64,000 bases of DNA from contig OY762913.1 of the NCBI GenBank assembly GCA_963666535.1, forward strand, positions 744,001-808,000, read 5' to 3'. The notes beneath the pieces are model-generated. The model was not told the DNA's origin. It searched no databases and saw only the letters and a program-made list of their open reading frames with translations. The translations under genes and the position numbers were made by a program. Positions 31,978 to 41,009 of the stretch are shown here, in pieces. Each line of letters begins with the position of its first letter. The first letter of the stretch is position 1. Source of the stretch: G963666535 sp963666535. Its GTDB lineage: Bacteria > Bacillota > Clostridia > Oscillospirales > Oscillospiraceae.

Positions 31978-33525
31978 CTAAGTGACCGTGTGTACCTCGA
32001 TACGCTCCACCAGCTCGTTGAGCATCGCCCGCGTGAGACCCGAAATATCCTTGTAGGCCGCGATGATTCCGACGAATTCCAGAGTGTCAGCCCGGCGCTG
32101 CCGCTCGGCGGATATCTCCGCCTCCAGCGTGTCCGCGCTTGTCCGCAGCTCCCGCTGCTCGTCCTCGTATTTTGCCATGAGGCGCAGGCAGCGCGTTTCG
32201 CTGACCTTTCCGGCCACCTTGTCCTCGTAAATGCTGGAGGTCATCGCGTCCAGCTTTTCAAGGCGAGCTTTGAGCTTTTTGAGTTCCTTTTCCTTTTCCT
32301 TCTCCTGGAGCGCCGCATCGCTGCGGCTTGCCGCCTCGTGCTCCAGTCTGTGGAGATTGCCGTCCGTCATGGACGCGGCGTACCGCGCCGTCCGGCGCAC
32401 GTCCTCGATAACCAGCCTCTGTAAATCATCGTAGCCGATGTAATGGGAGCGGCAGTAGCTTTTGCCCTTGACGCTGTACTGACTGCATTGGTAGCGCGGC
32501 TCGCCCTTGTTATAGGTGTAGTTCATAGCATAACCACAGTTGGCGCATCGTGCCAGTCCCGCGAACATCTGAACCGCGCCGTGGTTGTCGCACCGCTTGC
32601 GTACGGCGAGCTTTTTCTGCGCTTCCCGCCATGTCCGCTCGGTGATGATGGGCTCGTGCATGGACTCCACCACCGTCCACATTTCCTCCGGCATCTTTAC
32701 GACCTCTTTTGTTTTGAAGGACACGACCCGCCGCCGTCCACTGACGATCCTGCCAAGATAGGTGGGATTCGTGAGGATGGTTTTCACCGACGAGGGGTGC
32801 CAGTCGTGGGGCTGCCACCAGTACGGGCTTTTATAAAGGTCAGGATATTTCACGTTGTTGTAGGCCGTGGGGTTGGGGATGTTGTTGTCCCGGAGCCTGT
32901 GGGCGATGGCCTTGTAGCCGAGGCCCTGACAAGCATATTTGAAGATGGCCTTGACCACCTTCGCCGCCTCCGGATCGATGAGCAGGTGATGCTTATCGGC
33001 GGGGTCGATGGTATAACCGAAGGGGGCTTTCGTACCGATGAATTTTCCGGCCTGCGCCATGACCTTTTTCGAGACGCGGGTCTTTTTGCTGGTTTGCTTG
33101 GAGTGGTATTCGTTGAAAAAGTTGATCATGGGCATCATGTCGGCGCTTGTGTCTTCGTCGTCCCGGCCGTCGTAACCGTCCGCGATGGCGACGAAGCGTA
33201 CGCCGAGGTGCGGAAAAATTTTCTCCATGTATTCGCCGGTGCCGATGTAGTCGCGTCCGAGCCGCGAGAGATCCTTGACGATGACGGCGTTAATTCGCCC
33301 GCTCTGGGCGTCCTCTATGAGCTTTGTGAACGCCGGGCGTTTGAAATTCGCGCCGGAATATCCGTCGTCGATGTATTCGTCCACCACCACGAAGCCGTTA
33401 TGGTCGGCAAAGTCCGTGAGGATTTTACGCTGATTGGTTATGGAATTGCTCTCCCTGGTCGAGTCCTCGTCCCGACTGAGGCGCATGTATAATCCCGCTT
33501 GATTACCGCTTAAAGGGAATAGCAT
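31978..33525 (-). CDS. Large serine recombinase (TndX-like), intact
   Basis: 515-residue integrase. The resolvase N-domain has the nucleophilic serine in 'LYMRLSRDEDS', and 'VKDLSRLGRDYIGTGEYMEKIFP' follows. The Recombinase domain spans about 165-300 ('GYTIDPADKHHLLIDPEAAKVVKAIF'). A zinc ribbon ('CANCGYAMNY...YQCSQY...YCRSH') and a C-terminal coiled coil ('KEKEKELKKLKARLEKLDAMTS') complete it. ATG 33525 follows GGAGGTG. High GC compared with the neighbours suggests transfer. It lies between a tRNA fragment and a TetR-MFS efflux cassette, which it may have delivered. Confidence 0.92.
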   Translation of the reverse strand: MLFPLSGNQAGLYMRLSRDEDSTRESNSITNQRKILTDFADHNGFVVVDEYIDDGYSGANFKRPAFTKLIEDAQSGRINAVIVKDLSRLGRDYIGTGEYMEKIFPHLGVRFVAIADGYDGRDDEDTSADMMPMINFFNEYHSKQTSKKTRVSKKVMAQAGKFIGTKAPFGYTIDPADKHHLLIDPEAAKVVKAIFKYACQGLGYKAIAHRLRDNNIPNPTAYNNVKYPDLYKSPYWWQPHDWHPSSVKTILTNPTYLGRIVSGRRRVVSFKTKEVVKMPEEMWTVVESMHEPIITERTWREAQKKLAVRKRCDNHGAVQMFAGLARCANCGYAMNYTYNKGEPRYQCSQYSVKGKSYCRSHYIGYDDLQRLVIEDVRRTARYAASMTDGNLHRLEHEAASRSDAALQEKEKEKELKKLKARLEKLDAMTSSIYEDKVAGKVSETRCLRLMAKYEDEQRELRTSADTLEAEISAERQRRADTLEFVGIIAAYKDISGLTRAMLNELVERIEVHTVT

Positions 33526-33707
33526 TTTTTCACCTCCGTGTTTTTCCCGTTATACGGCAAGCGGATATCGCAACACGAACATATCACGAAGGCAGAGCAA
33601 TAGCTACTGCTTTTATAGACATTTTTGAGAACATGCCGAAAAGTTTTTTCCTGTAACGGCGCTACCACTTAAAAAAGAATAAGGCTTCAATTCCCTTAAA
33701 ATTTCAC

Positions 33708-33761
33708 TTGACAAAGCTGAAACGCGGTACTACAATTTAAACATACCGTTGGTATGTTTAA
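33708..33761 (+). promoter_or_regulatory. Promoter and palindromic operator of the tetR-type gene
   Basis: TTGACA (33708-33713), 17-bp spacer and TACAAT (33731-33736) give a near-consensus sigma-A promoter. Immediately after the -10 lies a perfect palindrome TTAAACATACC-GTT-GGTATGTTTAA (33737-33761) at the likely transcription start. That is the position expected for autorepression by the TetR protein encoded from 33778. Confidence 0.85.
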
Positions 33762-33777
33762 GAGAAGGAGGTGTACT

Positions 33778-34434
33778 ATGGCGCGGAACAAATACCCGGA
33801 GGAGACCATCCGGTTGATACTGGACGTGGCACAGCGGCTGTTTCTGGAAAAGGGCTATGAGGACACTTCCATTCAGGACATTATTAACGGTCTGGGAGGG
33901 CTTTCCAAAGGGGCCGTCTACCACCACTTCAAGTCCAAGGAAGAGATATTCAACGCTGTGGGCGACCGGTATAATGAACAAGTCATCAGAGAATTAAAGG
34001 CCATTCGGGATGATTCTATGCTTACCGGCTATGAAAAACTGAAAAAAATGTTTTGTCTGTCTCTTTCCAGCTCTGACCGCGACATTGTTTTTACGGTTGC
34101 GCCTAATATGCTGGAAAATCCCAAACTGCTGGCCATGCAGATGCGCGAGATATTTTCGGATGTTGTGCCGCATTATGTGCAGCCAATTGTTGAGCAAGGA
34201 GTGGGGGACGGTTCCATTCATACCGACTATCCCAAAGAGCTTTCGGAGGTCATCATTATGCTGACGAACCTTTGGCTCAATCCGCTGGTGATTGAAGCGG
34301 ACATTGACAGCATGGAAAAGCGGGTGCGATTTTTCAATTTGATGCTGAAGAACATGGAAATTGAGTTGTTGGATGAGCAGATGCTGGAATCCTTCCGGCG
34401 GTACTGCACTCTTGCAAATCAAAAACCCGAATAA
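33778..34434 (+). CDS. TetR-family transcriptional repressor
   Basis: 218-residue regulator. The N-terminal TetR HTH reads 'ILDVAQRLFLEKGYEDTSIQDII...LSKGAVYHHFKSKEEIF' and an all-helical ligand domain follows. ATG 33778 follows AGAAGGAGG; the earlier ATG at 33754 lies inside the operator. It probably represses itself and the MFS exporter at 34512, because related ATACC...GGTAT repeats precede both genes. Likely responds to a drug or aromatic ligand; ligand unknown. Confidence 0.92.
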   Translation: MARNKYPEETIRLILDVAQRLFLEKGYEDTSIQDIINGLGGLSKGAVYHHFKSKEEIFNAVGDRYNEQVIRELKAIRDDSMLTGYEKLKKMFCLSLSSSDRDIVFTVAPNMLENPKLLAMQMREIFSDVVPHYVQPIVEQGVGDGSIHTDYPKELSEVIIMLTNLWLNPLVIEADIDSMEKRVRFFNLMLKNMEIELLDEQMLESFRRYCTLANQKPE

Positions 34435-34472
34435 AATAATTGCCCGGTTAAGGGCATTTATTTTTAGGCGCA

Positions 34473-34494
34473 TACATACCGACGGTTGGTATTA
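34473..34494 (+). promoter_or_regulatory. Second ATACC/GGTAT operator ahead of the MFS gene
   Basis: ACATACC-GACGGTT-GGTATTAA just upstream of the MFS start repeats the half-sites of the tetR operator with a longer spacer. It supports control of the exporter by the adjacent TetR protein. Confidence 0.6.
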
Positions 34495-34511
34495 AATTAG
34501 GAGGAAATCAC

Positions 34512-35771
34512 ATGAAAACAAAATTATTTCAAAGAGATTTTTTTATGGTTGTAATCGGACAGATCATCTCGCTGTTCGGCAACAACATCCTGCGCTACGC
34601 GCTGCCGCTTTACTTGCTCAACAAAACACATTCGGCGGCGCTGTACGGCACGGTGATGGCACTATCGTTTATTCCGATGCTGCTGCTCTCGCCGGTGGGC
34701 GGTATTGTAGCCGACCGGGTAAACAAACGCAACGTGATGGTGTGCTTGGATTTCTTTACGGCAGCACTGATGCTGTTTTACGCGCTAAGCTTTGAGTCCC
34801 TCCCGCTTATGCCTCTGCTCATCGCTGTTCTGATGCTGCTCTACGGCATTCAGGGTGCTTATCAGCCAACAGTGCAATCGTCGCTGCCGGTTCTGACGCC
34901 ACCCGACAAACTGATGGCCGGGAACGCCGTCATAAACATGGTGAGCTCTCTGGCCGGCGTGGTAGGTCCGGTGCTGGGTGGACTGATCTTCGGCTTTTAT
35001 GGAATAAAACCGATTTTGTATCTCAGCATCGTCTGCTTTTTTCTCTCGGCCGTCATGGAGATTTTCATTCACATTCCCTTTGAAAAGCGGCATTTTGAGG
35101 GAAGTGTGCTCGCTCTTGCGGCTTCCGACCTGCGGGAAAGCTGGCAGTTTATCCGGCACGAGCGCCCGGAGATTGGACGGGTAGGACTGCTTCTCACCGC
35201 GGTCAATTTGGTCTTTTCCGCACTTGTCATTGTGGGCTTGCCCATCGTTGTCACCAGCCATCTGGGCTTTGACCAAGCCACAGGCAACCGGCTTTACGGC
35301 TATGCAGAGGGCGCGCTGGCGGCTGGTGGGCTATTGGGCGGGCTGCTCTCAGGCGTTGTCGGGAACAAGCTAAAAGTCAGCCATGGAGCAAGGTTGATTT
35401 TTTGGTGTACGGCGACTCTGCTCCCTATGGGCCTTGCGCTGCGGTTACCAATAGATTCAATGACAGCATATCTACTTATTGCCGGCTTCTGCGTAGTAAT
35501 GATGATTCTTTCCACGCTTTTAAGCATAGAAATGATCACCTATGTACAGAAGATCACTCCTGCAACCCTTACCGGCAAGGTCATGGCTCTGCTCATATGC
35601 CTTGTCATGTGTGGCAATCCCATTGGGCAAGTAATCTACGGAGCACTGTTCGAATATCTTTCGGCCAGCGTTTATTGGATTTATTTTGGCGCATTTGCGG
35701 TCTGTCTCGGATTGTGCATGGTCTCCCATGTCGTGTTTCGTCAACTGAGCGACGAGGTGATCACATCCTGA
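34512..35771 (+). CDS. MFS efflux transporter
   Basis: 419-residue major facilitator with about 12 hydrophobic segments. The N-terminal half has 'QIISLFGNNILRYALPLYLL' and the loop 2-3 motif 'GGIVADRVNKRNVMV'; TM5 carries 'NMVSSLAGVVGPVLGGLIFG', typical of drug:H+ antiporters. RBS AGGAGG. It is downstream of the TetR gene and an operator-like repeat, forming a repressor-pump cassette beside the serine recombinase. Export of a toxic compound is likely; the compound cannot be named. Confidence 0.9.
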   Translation: MKTKLFQRDFFMVVIGQIISLFGNNILRYALPLYLLNKTHSAALYGTVMALSFIPMLLLSPVGGIVADRVNKRNVMVCLDFFTAALMLFYALSFESLPLMPLLIAVLMLLYGIQGAYQPTVQSSLPVLTPPDKLMAGNAVINMVSSLAGVVGPVLGGLIFGFYGIKPILYLSIVCFFLSAVMEIFIHIPFEKRHFEGSVLALAASDLRESWQFIRHERPEIGRVGLLLTAVNLVFSALVIVGLPIVVTSHLGFDQATGNRLYGYAEGALAAGGLLGGLLSGVVGNKLKVSHGARLIFWCTATLLPMGLALRLPIDSMTAYLLIAGFCVVMMILSTLLSIEMITYVQKITPATLTGKVMALLICLVMCGNPIGQVIYGALFEYLSASVYWIYFGAFAVCLGLCMVSHVVFRQLSDEVITS

Positions 35772-36061
35772 AAACATAAAAAGAGTCAGAAAATCGGTTG
35801 GGCTGTGGTAAAATTGATGTAATTAGGGATTTGTTTCGAGACCATGTCGAGGAAATCCTTGATTTTGGTATCCTCCTTCAACGGAACCTTTGGCTTTGTT
35901 TGCTTTACCATAAGGCATACTTCTTCCTTTAAATTTGGTATCATTGAAAAAGCCGCCAAATTTCTGTATTATCATGGCATAATAGGCGCATGTAAGTTTC
36001 GCATTGTTTATATTAACGGCGAGCTAGGGATAAGGAGATAAAATGAACGGATTTCTTTCGC

Positions 36062-37172
36062 AAATTGCAAGTGCAAGTTGGACACCCCGCAGTAAAACGG
36101 CAGGTGTTCAGGCAGCGTAGACGCTGTCCAGGAATGCTTCAAACAGCTCCTCCGGCGTCTGGTAGCCGAGGCGCCTGCGTGGGCGGCCATTCAGTTCATC
36201 GGCAAAGGCCAGAATCTGCTCGGGAGAGAATTTCTCCATGGAGACGCTTGGAATGAAACCCCGCAGCAGGCCGTTGTGGCGCTCGTTTACGGGCCGCTCC
36301 CATGACGAGTACGGATGCGCAAAGTAGACCAGCGTGCCCCACTGTTCAGCCTGAGAAAAGTCCTTAAACTCGGAGCCGTTGTCGGCGGTAATGCTCTTGA
36401 AAACATCGGGAAAGCGGTTACCATATTCGGCACGGAGGGCCTGCATGGCGATGTAGTTGTCAGTCACTCTCTCAACGAGGGAGAACACGACCGCTTCTTT
36501 GCCGTTCCGGAGACCAACAACTGTGTCAGCTTCCCAGTGACCAAGTTCCACACGGGCAGCAACCCCCACGGGTCGTTCCTCAATGCTGCGGCCTTTGGGA
36601 CGTTTGTTGACACGGCTCTTTCCATTGGAAAATCTACGTTTTAGAACATCGGGGACTTCAAAGACCGTGAGCGGCAGATTGCCTGCCTCCAGTTCATTGT
36701 AGAGCGTTTTGGTACACACCATCTCGTCATCCCGGAACAGGTTATGCAGTCTTGCGTAGCCAGCGCAGGCGTCCAGAGACCATCTGTGTTTTCGGACCAT
36801 CTCAACCACGAACGCCACGAACTTGGAGCAACGGATAATGCGATGGCGCTTTCTGCATCGCGCCCTGTTGGCCTTGTAAAAGGATTGACCCCGCTTGGCG
36901 CTGTATCCAGGAGAACGACCCTTTCGGCTTTTGCGGGGCGGTGTGCCACGTTTCAGCTCATTCTGGACCGTGCCATGAGCACAATTTACTTTGCGGGCAA
37001 TGGCTCGATACGAAAATCCTAATTTGCGCAGTTCCTGAATGGCACCTCGTTCCGTGGGACCTAAGTGCTGTCCACGCTTGCGTCCCGGTTCAGTTGTGAT
37101 ATAATCTTGGCAGTCCATAGTGATTGCCCCTCCTTGGTATTTGGTGTCTTTCATTATGTCTTGCAATGAATT
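36062..37172 (-). mobile_element. IS30-family insertion sequence
   Basis: The transposase gene is framed by inverted ends sharing ATTGCAAG...GACACC (left near 36064 AATTGCAAGTGCAAGTTGG, right near 37171 on the other strand CATTGCAAGACATAATG). The right end abuts an IS1595 relic. Exact boundaries and target duplication are uncertain by eye. Confidence 0.75.
36108..37118 (-). CDS. IS30-family transposase
   Basis: 336-residue transposase. The N-terminal HTH reads 'LGPTERGAIQELRKLGFSYRAIARKVNCAHGTVQNEL'. The DDE core shows 'VELGHWEADTVVGLRNGKEAVVFSLVERVTDNY', 'SITADNGSEFKDF' and 'PVNERHNGLLRGFIP'. Start ATG 37118 follows AAGGAGGGG; an upstream reading to 37166 has no such site. It is intact and likely functional. 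Relics of the same family occur at 4960-5085 and 31685-31729. Confidence 0.92.
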   Translation of the reverse strand: MDCQDYITTEPGRKRGQHLGPTERGAIQELRKLGFSYRAIARKVNCAHGTVQNELKRGTPPRKSRKGRSPGYSAKRGQSFYKANRARCRKRHRIIRCSKFVAFVVEMVRKHRWSLDACAGYARLHNLFRDDEMVCTKTLYNELEAGNLPLTVFEVPDVLKRRFSNGKSRVNKRPKGRSIEERPVGVAARVELGHWEADTVVGLRNGKEAVVFSLVERVTDNYIAMQALRAEYGNRFPDVFKSITADNGSEFKDFSQAEQWGTLVYFAHPYSSWERPVNERHNGLLRGFIPSVSMEKFSPEQILAFADELNGRPRRRLGYQTPEELFEAFLDSVYAA

Positions 37173-37183
37173 TCTTTAAGTGG

Positions 37184-37325
37184 CTATCCCTTTGAGTCAG
37201 CCAGTACCGAGGCAGACATGGCAACAGCCAACCGGTCAAACAGATTGGAGCCAAAACTTCGCCTGCTGAAGCGGAAACAGTACTCATCAAGATAAGCGTC
37301 TAAATTTTTGCTGAGCAAACCATGG
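37184..37325 (-). pseudogene. IS1595-family transposase C-terminal relic with terminal repeat
   Basis: The minus strand encodes 'WYHGLLSKNLDAYLDEYCFRF' and 'FDRLAVAMSASVLADSKG' before the stop, the tail of an ISXO2/IS1595 transposase. TTAAGTGGCTATCCCTTTG at 37175-37193 matches the terminal repeat at 51907 of the second relic. The rest of the element is missing; IS30 sits on one side and dxs on the other. Confidence 0.8.
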
Positions 37326-37340
37326 TACCACGTTTCTTTT

Positions 37341-39095
37341 TTATAAAAGTGCGTTGACATCCGCCGCAATCTGTTCTGCCGTCAGATGATTCTGTTTCAA
37401 AACTTCCTGCACATCATAGCGGTCAAGGAACTCTTTCTTCAGGCCAAAATTCAGAACCTTCATATCGGAGCTTCCATAGAAGCGGGCAATTTTCTCACCG
37501 AAGCCGCCGTCCAGAATCCCATCCTCCAGCGTGATGACAACCGTATGATCTTTTTTCAGATCTTCCAGCAGTGCTCCATCCAGACCAGTAATGTAGTACG
37601 GATTGATGACCGTGGGATAAACACCGGTCTTTTTCGCAATCAGCTTTGCCGCCTGCTGACCAAGCGCATAAAAAGTACCAAGACCGATCACAGCGACGTT
37701 GCTGCCTTTTTCAGTCACTTCGTAAGTGTTCAGTCTGCCGAAATCCTTCGTGACGGTTTTGCCGTCCGAAACCATAGCGCCGCCCGGCAGCTTGATTGCC
37801 ACAGGATGCTCGTTCTGTTCGATGCTCCAATCCAGCATGGCAAGGTATTCTTCCTTTGTGGTTGGGGCCAGATAGACCAGATTCGGGATGTTGGACATCA
37901 TAGGAACATCTTGCAAACCCAAATGGGTGACGTCGTTCATACCGTATACAGAACCCCAGAACGTGACAATGGTGGCAGGGCTATTATTGATACACACATC
38001 CTGCGAAATCTGGTCGAAGGTTCTCTGCACGAAAGTAGAATATACGCCGTAGACCGGCTTTCCGCCATTTGCTGCAATGCCGGAGGCAAGGGCGACAGCA
38101 GTTTCCTCCGCAATGCCGACATCCACGAACTGTCTGCCTGCTTCTTTGCGCTTATCCTCCGTAAAACCCATGACCGTCGGCGTACCGGAGGTAATGGCGA
38201 CCACTGTTTGATCTTCCTTCATCTTCTTCAGCAGATACTCTGCTGAAATGGTGGAATAATCCTCGGCGTCCATCGCAAAGAGCGGCTTGCCGGTTACCAC
38301 ATCAAACGGGCCGCTGAAATGCCAGTTTTCTTTATTTGTCTCTGCCGGAGCATAACCTTTACCCTTAAGCGTGTTGATATGAACAACGACCGGCGGCGTA
38401 CTGTCCTTGACCTGCTGAAATGCGTCGATCAAAGCCGACACATCGTTGCCTGCATGGACATAGAGATAATCCAGCCCCATTGCCTTAAAGAGATTGCATT
38501 CGGACTGTCCGTTTGTTTCACGGAGCAGCTTGAGATTACTGTAAAGGCCGCCGTGGTTCTCAGCTATCGACATATCATTGTCATTGACCAGAATGATCAG
38601 ATTGCCGCCCAGTTCAGCCGCATAGTCCAGGCCTTCCAGTGCTTCGCCGCCGCTGAGAGAACCATCACCAATCACGGCGATGACATTGCCGCTCTCGCCC
38701 TTCAAATCTCTTGCCTTTGCAAGACCACAGGCAAGGCTGACAGAACTGGAGGTATGTCCCACAGTGAAATGATCGTGTACGCTCTCGTGCGGATTGCTGT
38801 AACCGGACACATCGTCATAATGTTCCTCATACAGAAAAGCATCTTTGCGGCCTGTCAGCATCTTGTGCGGGTAGGATTGATGAGAAACATCAAAAACAAT
38901 TTTGTCTTTCGGGGAATCGAATACATAATGCAGTGCAATGGTGGCTTCCACCATGCCAAAGTTCGGACCAAAGTGCCCGCCGTGTTTACTCAGCTTGGTC
39001 AACAGGGTCTGACGCATCTCCTCCGCTAAAACCACAAGCTGCTCTTTATTCAATCTCTTTACATCAGCAGGCTGATTGATTGTTTCAATATACAT
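37341..39095 (-). CDS. dxs: 1-Deoxy-D-xylulose-5-phosphate synthase-like enzyme
   Basis: 584-residue thiamine-diphosphate enzyme. The N-terminal domain carries 'DVSHQSYPHKMLTGR', the ThDP/Mg motif 'GDGSLSGGEALEGLDYA' and 'LVNDNDMSIAENHGG'. The transketolase pyrimidine domain has 'FVDVGIAEETAVALASGIA' and a transketolase C-domain follows. Family reaction: pyruvate plus glyceraldehyde-3-phosphate gives DXP for isoprenoids, thiamine and pyridoxal. ATG 39095 follows AAGGAG. It is shorter than housekeeping Dxs (about 620 residues) and is coupled to a MerR-type regulator. It may be a second, inducible Dxs or a related acyloin-forming synthase rather than the sole isoprenoid enzyme. Confidence 0.85.
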   Translation of the reverse strand: MYIETINQPADVKRLNKEQLVVLAEEMRQTLLTKLSKHGGHFGPNFGMVEATIALHYVFDSPKDKIVFDVSHQSYPHKMLTGRKDAFLYEEHYDDVSGYSNPHESVHDHFTVGHTSSSVSLACGLAKARDLKGESGNVIAVIGDGSLSGGEALEGLDYAAELGGNLIILVNDNDMSIAENHGGLYSNLKLLRETNGQSECNLFKAMGLDYLYVHAGNDVSALIDAFQQVKDSTPPVVVHINTLKGKGYAPAETNKENWHFSGPFDVVTGKPLFAMDAEDYSTISAEYLLKKMKEDQTVVAITSGTPTVMGFTEDKRKEAGRQFVDVGIAEETAVALASGIAANGGKPVYGVYSTFVQRTFDQISQDVCINNSPATIVTFWGSVYGMNDVTHLGLQDVPMMSNIPNLVYLAPTTKEEYLAMLDWSIEQNEHPVAIKLPGGAMVSDGKTVTKDFGRLNTYEVTEKGSNVAVIGLGTFYALGQQAAKLIAKKTGVYPTVINPYYITGLDGALLEDLKKDHTVVITLEDGILDGGFGEKIARFYGSSDMKVLNFGLKKEFLDRYDVQEVLKQNHLTAEQIAADVNALL

Positions 39096-39103
39096 TGTTA
39101 TTT

Positions 39104-39484
39104 TCACTCCTTATCCCATGATAGTTTTCCGGTTTCTACGGCAAGCTGATACCGGGCAATTTTATAATTCAGCCGGTCAATGGTTGCCTCCACCTGTTTC
39201 TTTTGCTCCAGCAGGATTTCCCGTTGCGCCTGTAAAAGCTGGAGTCTTGCAGCAAAAGTTGAATCGCCCATCTGATAGAGCTTGACATACTCAATCATCG
39301 CTTCTACCGGAAGACCAGCGCTTCGCATACAGATTGCGAGTTCGACCCAACTCAAATCGGTTTCATTGTAATTCCGGATGCCTCCTGCAGTGCGAGATAC
39401 GGTGGGGATCATCCCAACTCGCTCATAGTAGCGCAATGTGTCCTGTGTAATACCGTATTTTTCACTGACTTCTTTAATTGTCAT
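39104..39484 (-). CDS. MerR-family transcriptional regulator
   Basis: 126-residue regulator. The N-terminal MerR HTH reads 'KEVSEKYGITQDTLRYYERVGMIPTVSRTAGGIRNY' and a dimerisation coiled coil follows ('ILLEQKKQVEATIDRLNYKIARYQ'). No conserved metal-binding cysteines are seen; similar regulators (AdhR/NmlR group) sense electrophiles or aldehydes. It ends nine bases before the dxs start, so the two form one operon. The promoter upstream has the stretched 19-bp spacer typical of MerR control. Confidence 0.88.
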   Translation of the reverse strand: MTIKEVSEKYGITQDTLRYYERVGMIPTVSRTAGGIRNYNETDLSWVELAICMRSAGLPVEAMIEYVKLYQMGDSTFAARLQLLQAQREILLEQKKQVEATIDRLNYKIARYQLAVETGKLSWDKE

Positions 39485-39520
39485 CTGCTGTCACCGCCTT
39501 TCTTCTGTATCAACGATCCC

Positions 39521-39551
39521 ATTGTAATACTTGGAGTACGCTCGAAGTCAA
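39521..39551 (-). promoter_or_regulatory. MerR-type promoter with 19-bp spacer
   Basis: On the minus strand TTGACT (39551-39546), a 19-bp spacer and TACAAT (39526-39521). The spacer region holds a dyad CTTGACTTCGAGCGTACTCCAAG. The overlong spacer with an internal dyad is the hallmark of MerR-activated promoters and lies about 40 bp ahead of the regulator gene. Confidence 0.8.
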
Positions 39552-39680
39552 GAGCTTTTTAGTTTATTTTTTGCTTCTATTTTCCATCGGTTGATTGTAA
39601 AACCTGCAAATAAAAGTCAAGAAAGCAGACCACCGCAAGAGCGAATTTTTGCGTTGGCCCGGAAACTCAGTTAAGGTTCG

Positions 39681-40892
39681 TTACGCAGCGTCGTCAAGGG
39701 AGCGCAGATACTCCTTGACGCGAGCATAGTAAATGCGCAGGAATTTGTTACAGCCGGCGACCATGTAAACATAGTACCGCTTCCCCTCAGCTCGCTTTCG
39801 GTCAAGGAACTGGTATACGGTGTCATCGTTCGGCGAGCTTCGTAGCAGGCACTGCATCACCCAAAAAAGTGCTTTTCGGAGTGCTGGGGAGCCACGTTTT
39901 GAGATGCTGCGGTTCGTAGATTCAAATGCGCCGGACTGAAATGGCGGCGCATCCATACCAGCAAACGCCACAAGAGCACCTTTGTGAGAAAAATGCCCTA
40001 CATCGCCAATCTCCGCGATAAGCTGCGGACCAAGCGTTTCACCAACTCCGCGCATGGCAAGGACTACAGGATATTCGGGCAGCGCAGATGCAATCCTTAT
40101 CATCTCTTGTTTGGTGGAAGCCAAAGTGGCCGAGATGAAATTCAGCTGAGAAATAGCCTGCTCAATTAAGGCTTTTGTTCCGTCAATCACTGGCAGTGTG
40201 GCAATCTGTTTGCTGGCTAAATCGTAAAGTTCAGCAGCCTTTTTGTCACTTCGATTGTAGCCGTGCTTTAAGCACCATTTGTTGTACTGGGCTGTAAATT
40301 TGACCTTGCTCATAGATGAAACGATTTCACAATGCCAGAATTTCTTGGAAAAGTCCACCCATTTTTCACTGCCATCCGCCCTTGCGGGACTGGAAAACAT
40401 AGCATGCACGCCAGGGAAGGTCTGGTCAAGGATGGCAATTAGATTGTTTTTGAGCGATACCTTCAGCTTCATGTATTGGTTGTATTGTCGATTGTAGGTT
40501 TTCAGGAGCAATCGAGCATCATCCTCAGGGGTGTATTGCGGGAGGAACATCCAGTTGGCACGACCGTAGTTGGCTATTTTTACAGCATCGGCTTTGTCGG
40601 TCTTGACCTTGCGAATTGAGTTGTTTCCGTAATCGTGTATGAGTTTTGGATGAACTACGCTGACAAATATCCCAGCTTCGTGGAGATACCGAGCGATGGG
40701 CTGATAATACCGGCCCGTGTACTCCAGAATGACCCGCACTTCGCCATCCAGACTTTTCAGATAGTCTGTTAGCTTTCTGAGTTCGTCGGTGGTGTGGTGG
40801 ACTTCAAAAGGTTTTTCCACGACCTCTCCGAAAGGGCGCATGGCTGCTACCATGCTCTTTTCTTTGGAAACGTCGATTCCCACTGCGTTCAT
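39681..40892 (-). CDS. IS110-family transposase (DEDD recombinase)
   Basis: 403-residue transposase. The RuvC-like N-terminal DEDD domain shows 'VGIDVSKEKSMVAAM', 'ILEYTGRYYQPIARYL' and 'KVKTDKADAVKIANYGR'. The C-terminal Transposase_20 domain has 'LAMRGVGETLGPQLIAEIGDVGHFSHKGALVAFAGMDAPPFQSG', with the downstream serine region 'STNRSISKRGSPALRKALF'. ATG 40892 follows GGAGG. A structured non-coding stretch upstream (41010-41092) fits a bridge RNA, by which IS110 elements choose target and donor sites. Element ends were not resolved. Confidence 0.92.
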   Translation of the reverse strand: MNAVGIDVSKEKSMVAAMRPFGEVVEKPFEVHHTTDELRKLTDYLKSLDGEVRVILEYTGRYYQPIARYLHEAGIFVSVVHPKLIHDYGNNSIRKVKTDKADAVKIANYGRANWMFLPQYTPEDDARLLLKTYNRQYNQYMKLKVSLKNNLIAILDQTFPGVHAMFSSPARADGSEKWVDFSKKFWHCEIVSSMSKVKFTAQYNKWCLKHGYNRSDKKAAELYDLASKQIATLPVIDGTKALIEQAISQLNFISATLASTKQEMIRIASALPEYPVVLAMRGVGETLGPQLIAEIGDVGHFSHKGALVAFAGMDAPPFQSGAFESTNRSISKRGSPALRKALFWVMQCLLRSSPNDDTVYQFLDRKRAEGKRYYVYMVAGCNKFLRIYYARVKEYLRSLDDAA

Positions 40893-41009
40893 TTGTATTC
40901 CTCCAAGTAAAGTGATGTGCGTAATTTGGTGACCATCGTTTTCTCATTGCCGCTTCTATTTGCTTGGTAAAACGAACGCTATGGTTCAACCTGCTTAAAA
41001 CGAACGCTG

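Noticed and set aside
32443..33492. Long + strand frame opposite the serine recombinase
   Set aside because: A GC-rich shadow frame of a well-recognised gene with no domain signal or ribosome binding site.
37386..39029. Long + strand frames opposite dxs
   Set aside because: Antisense shadows; composition follows the codon pattern of dxs and no motif is present.
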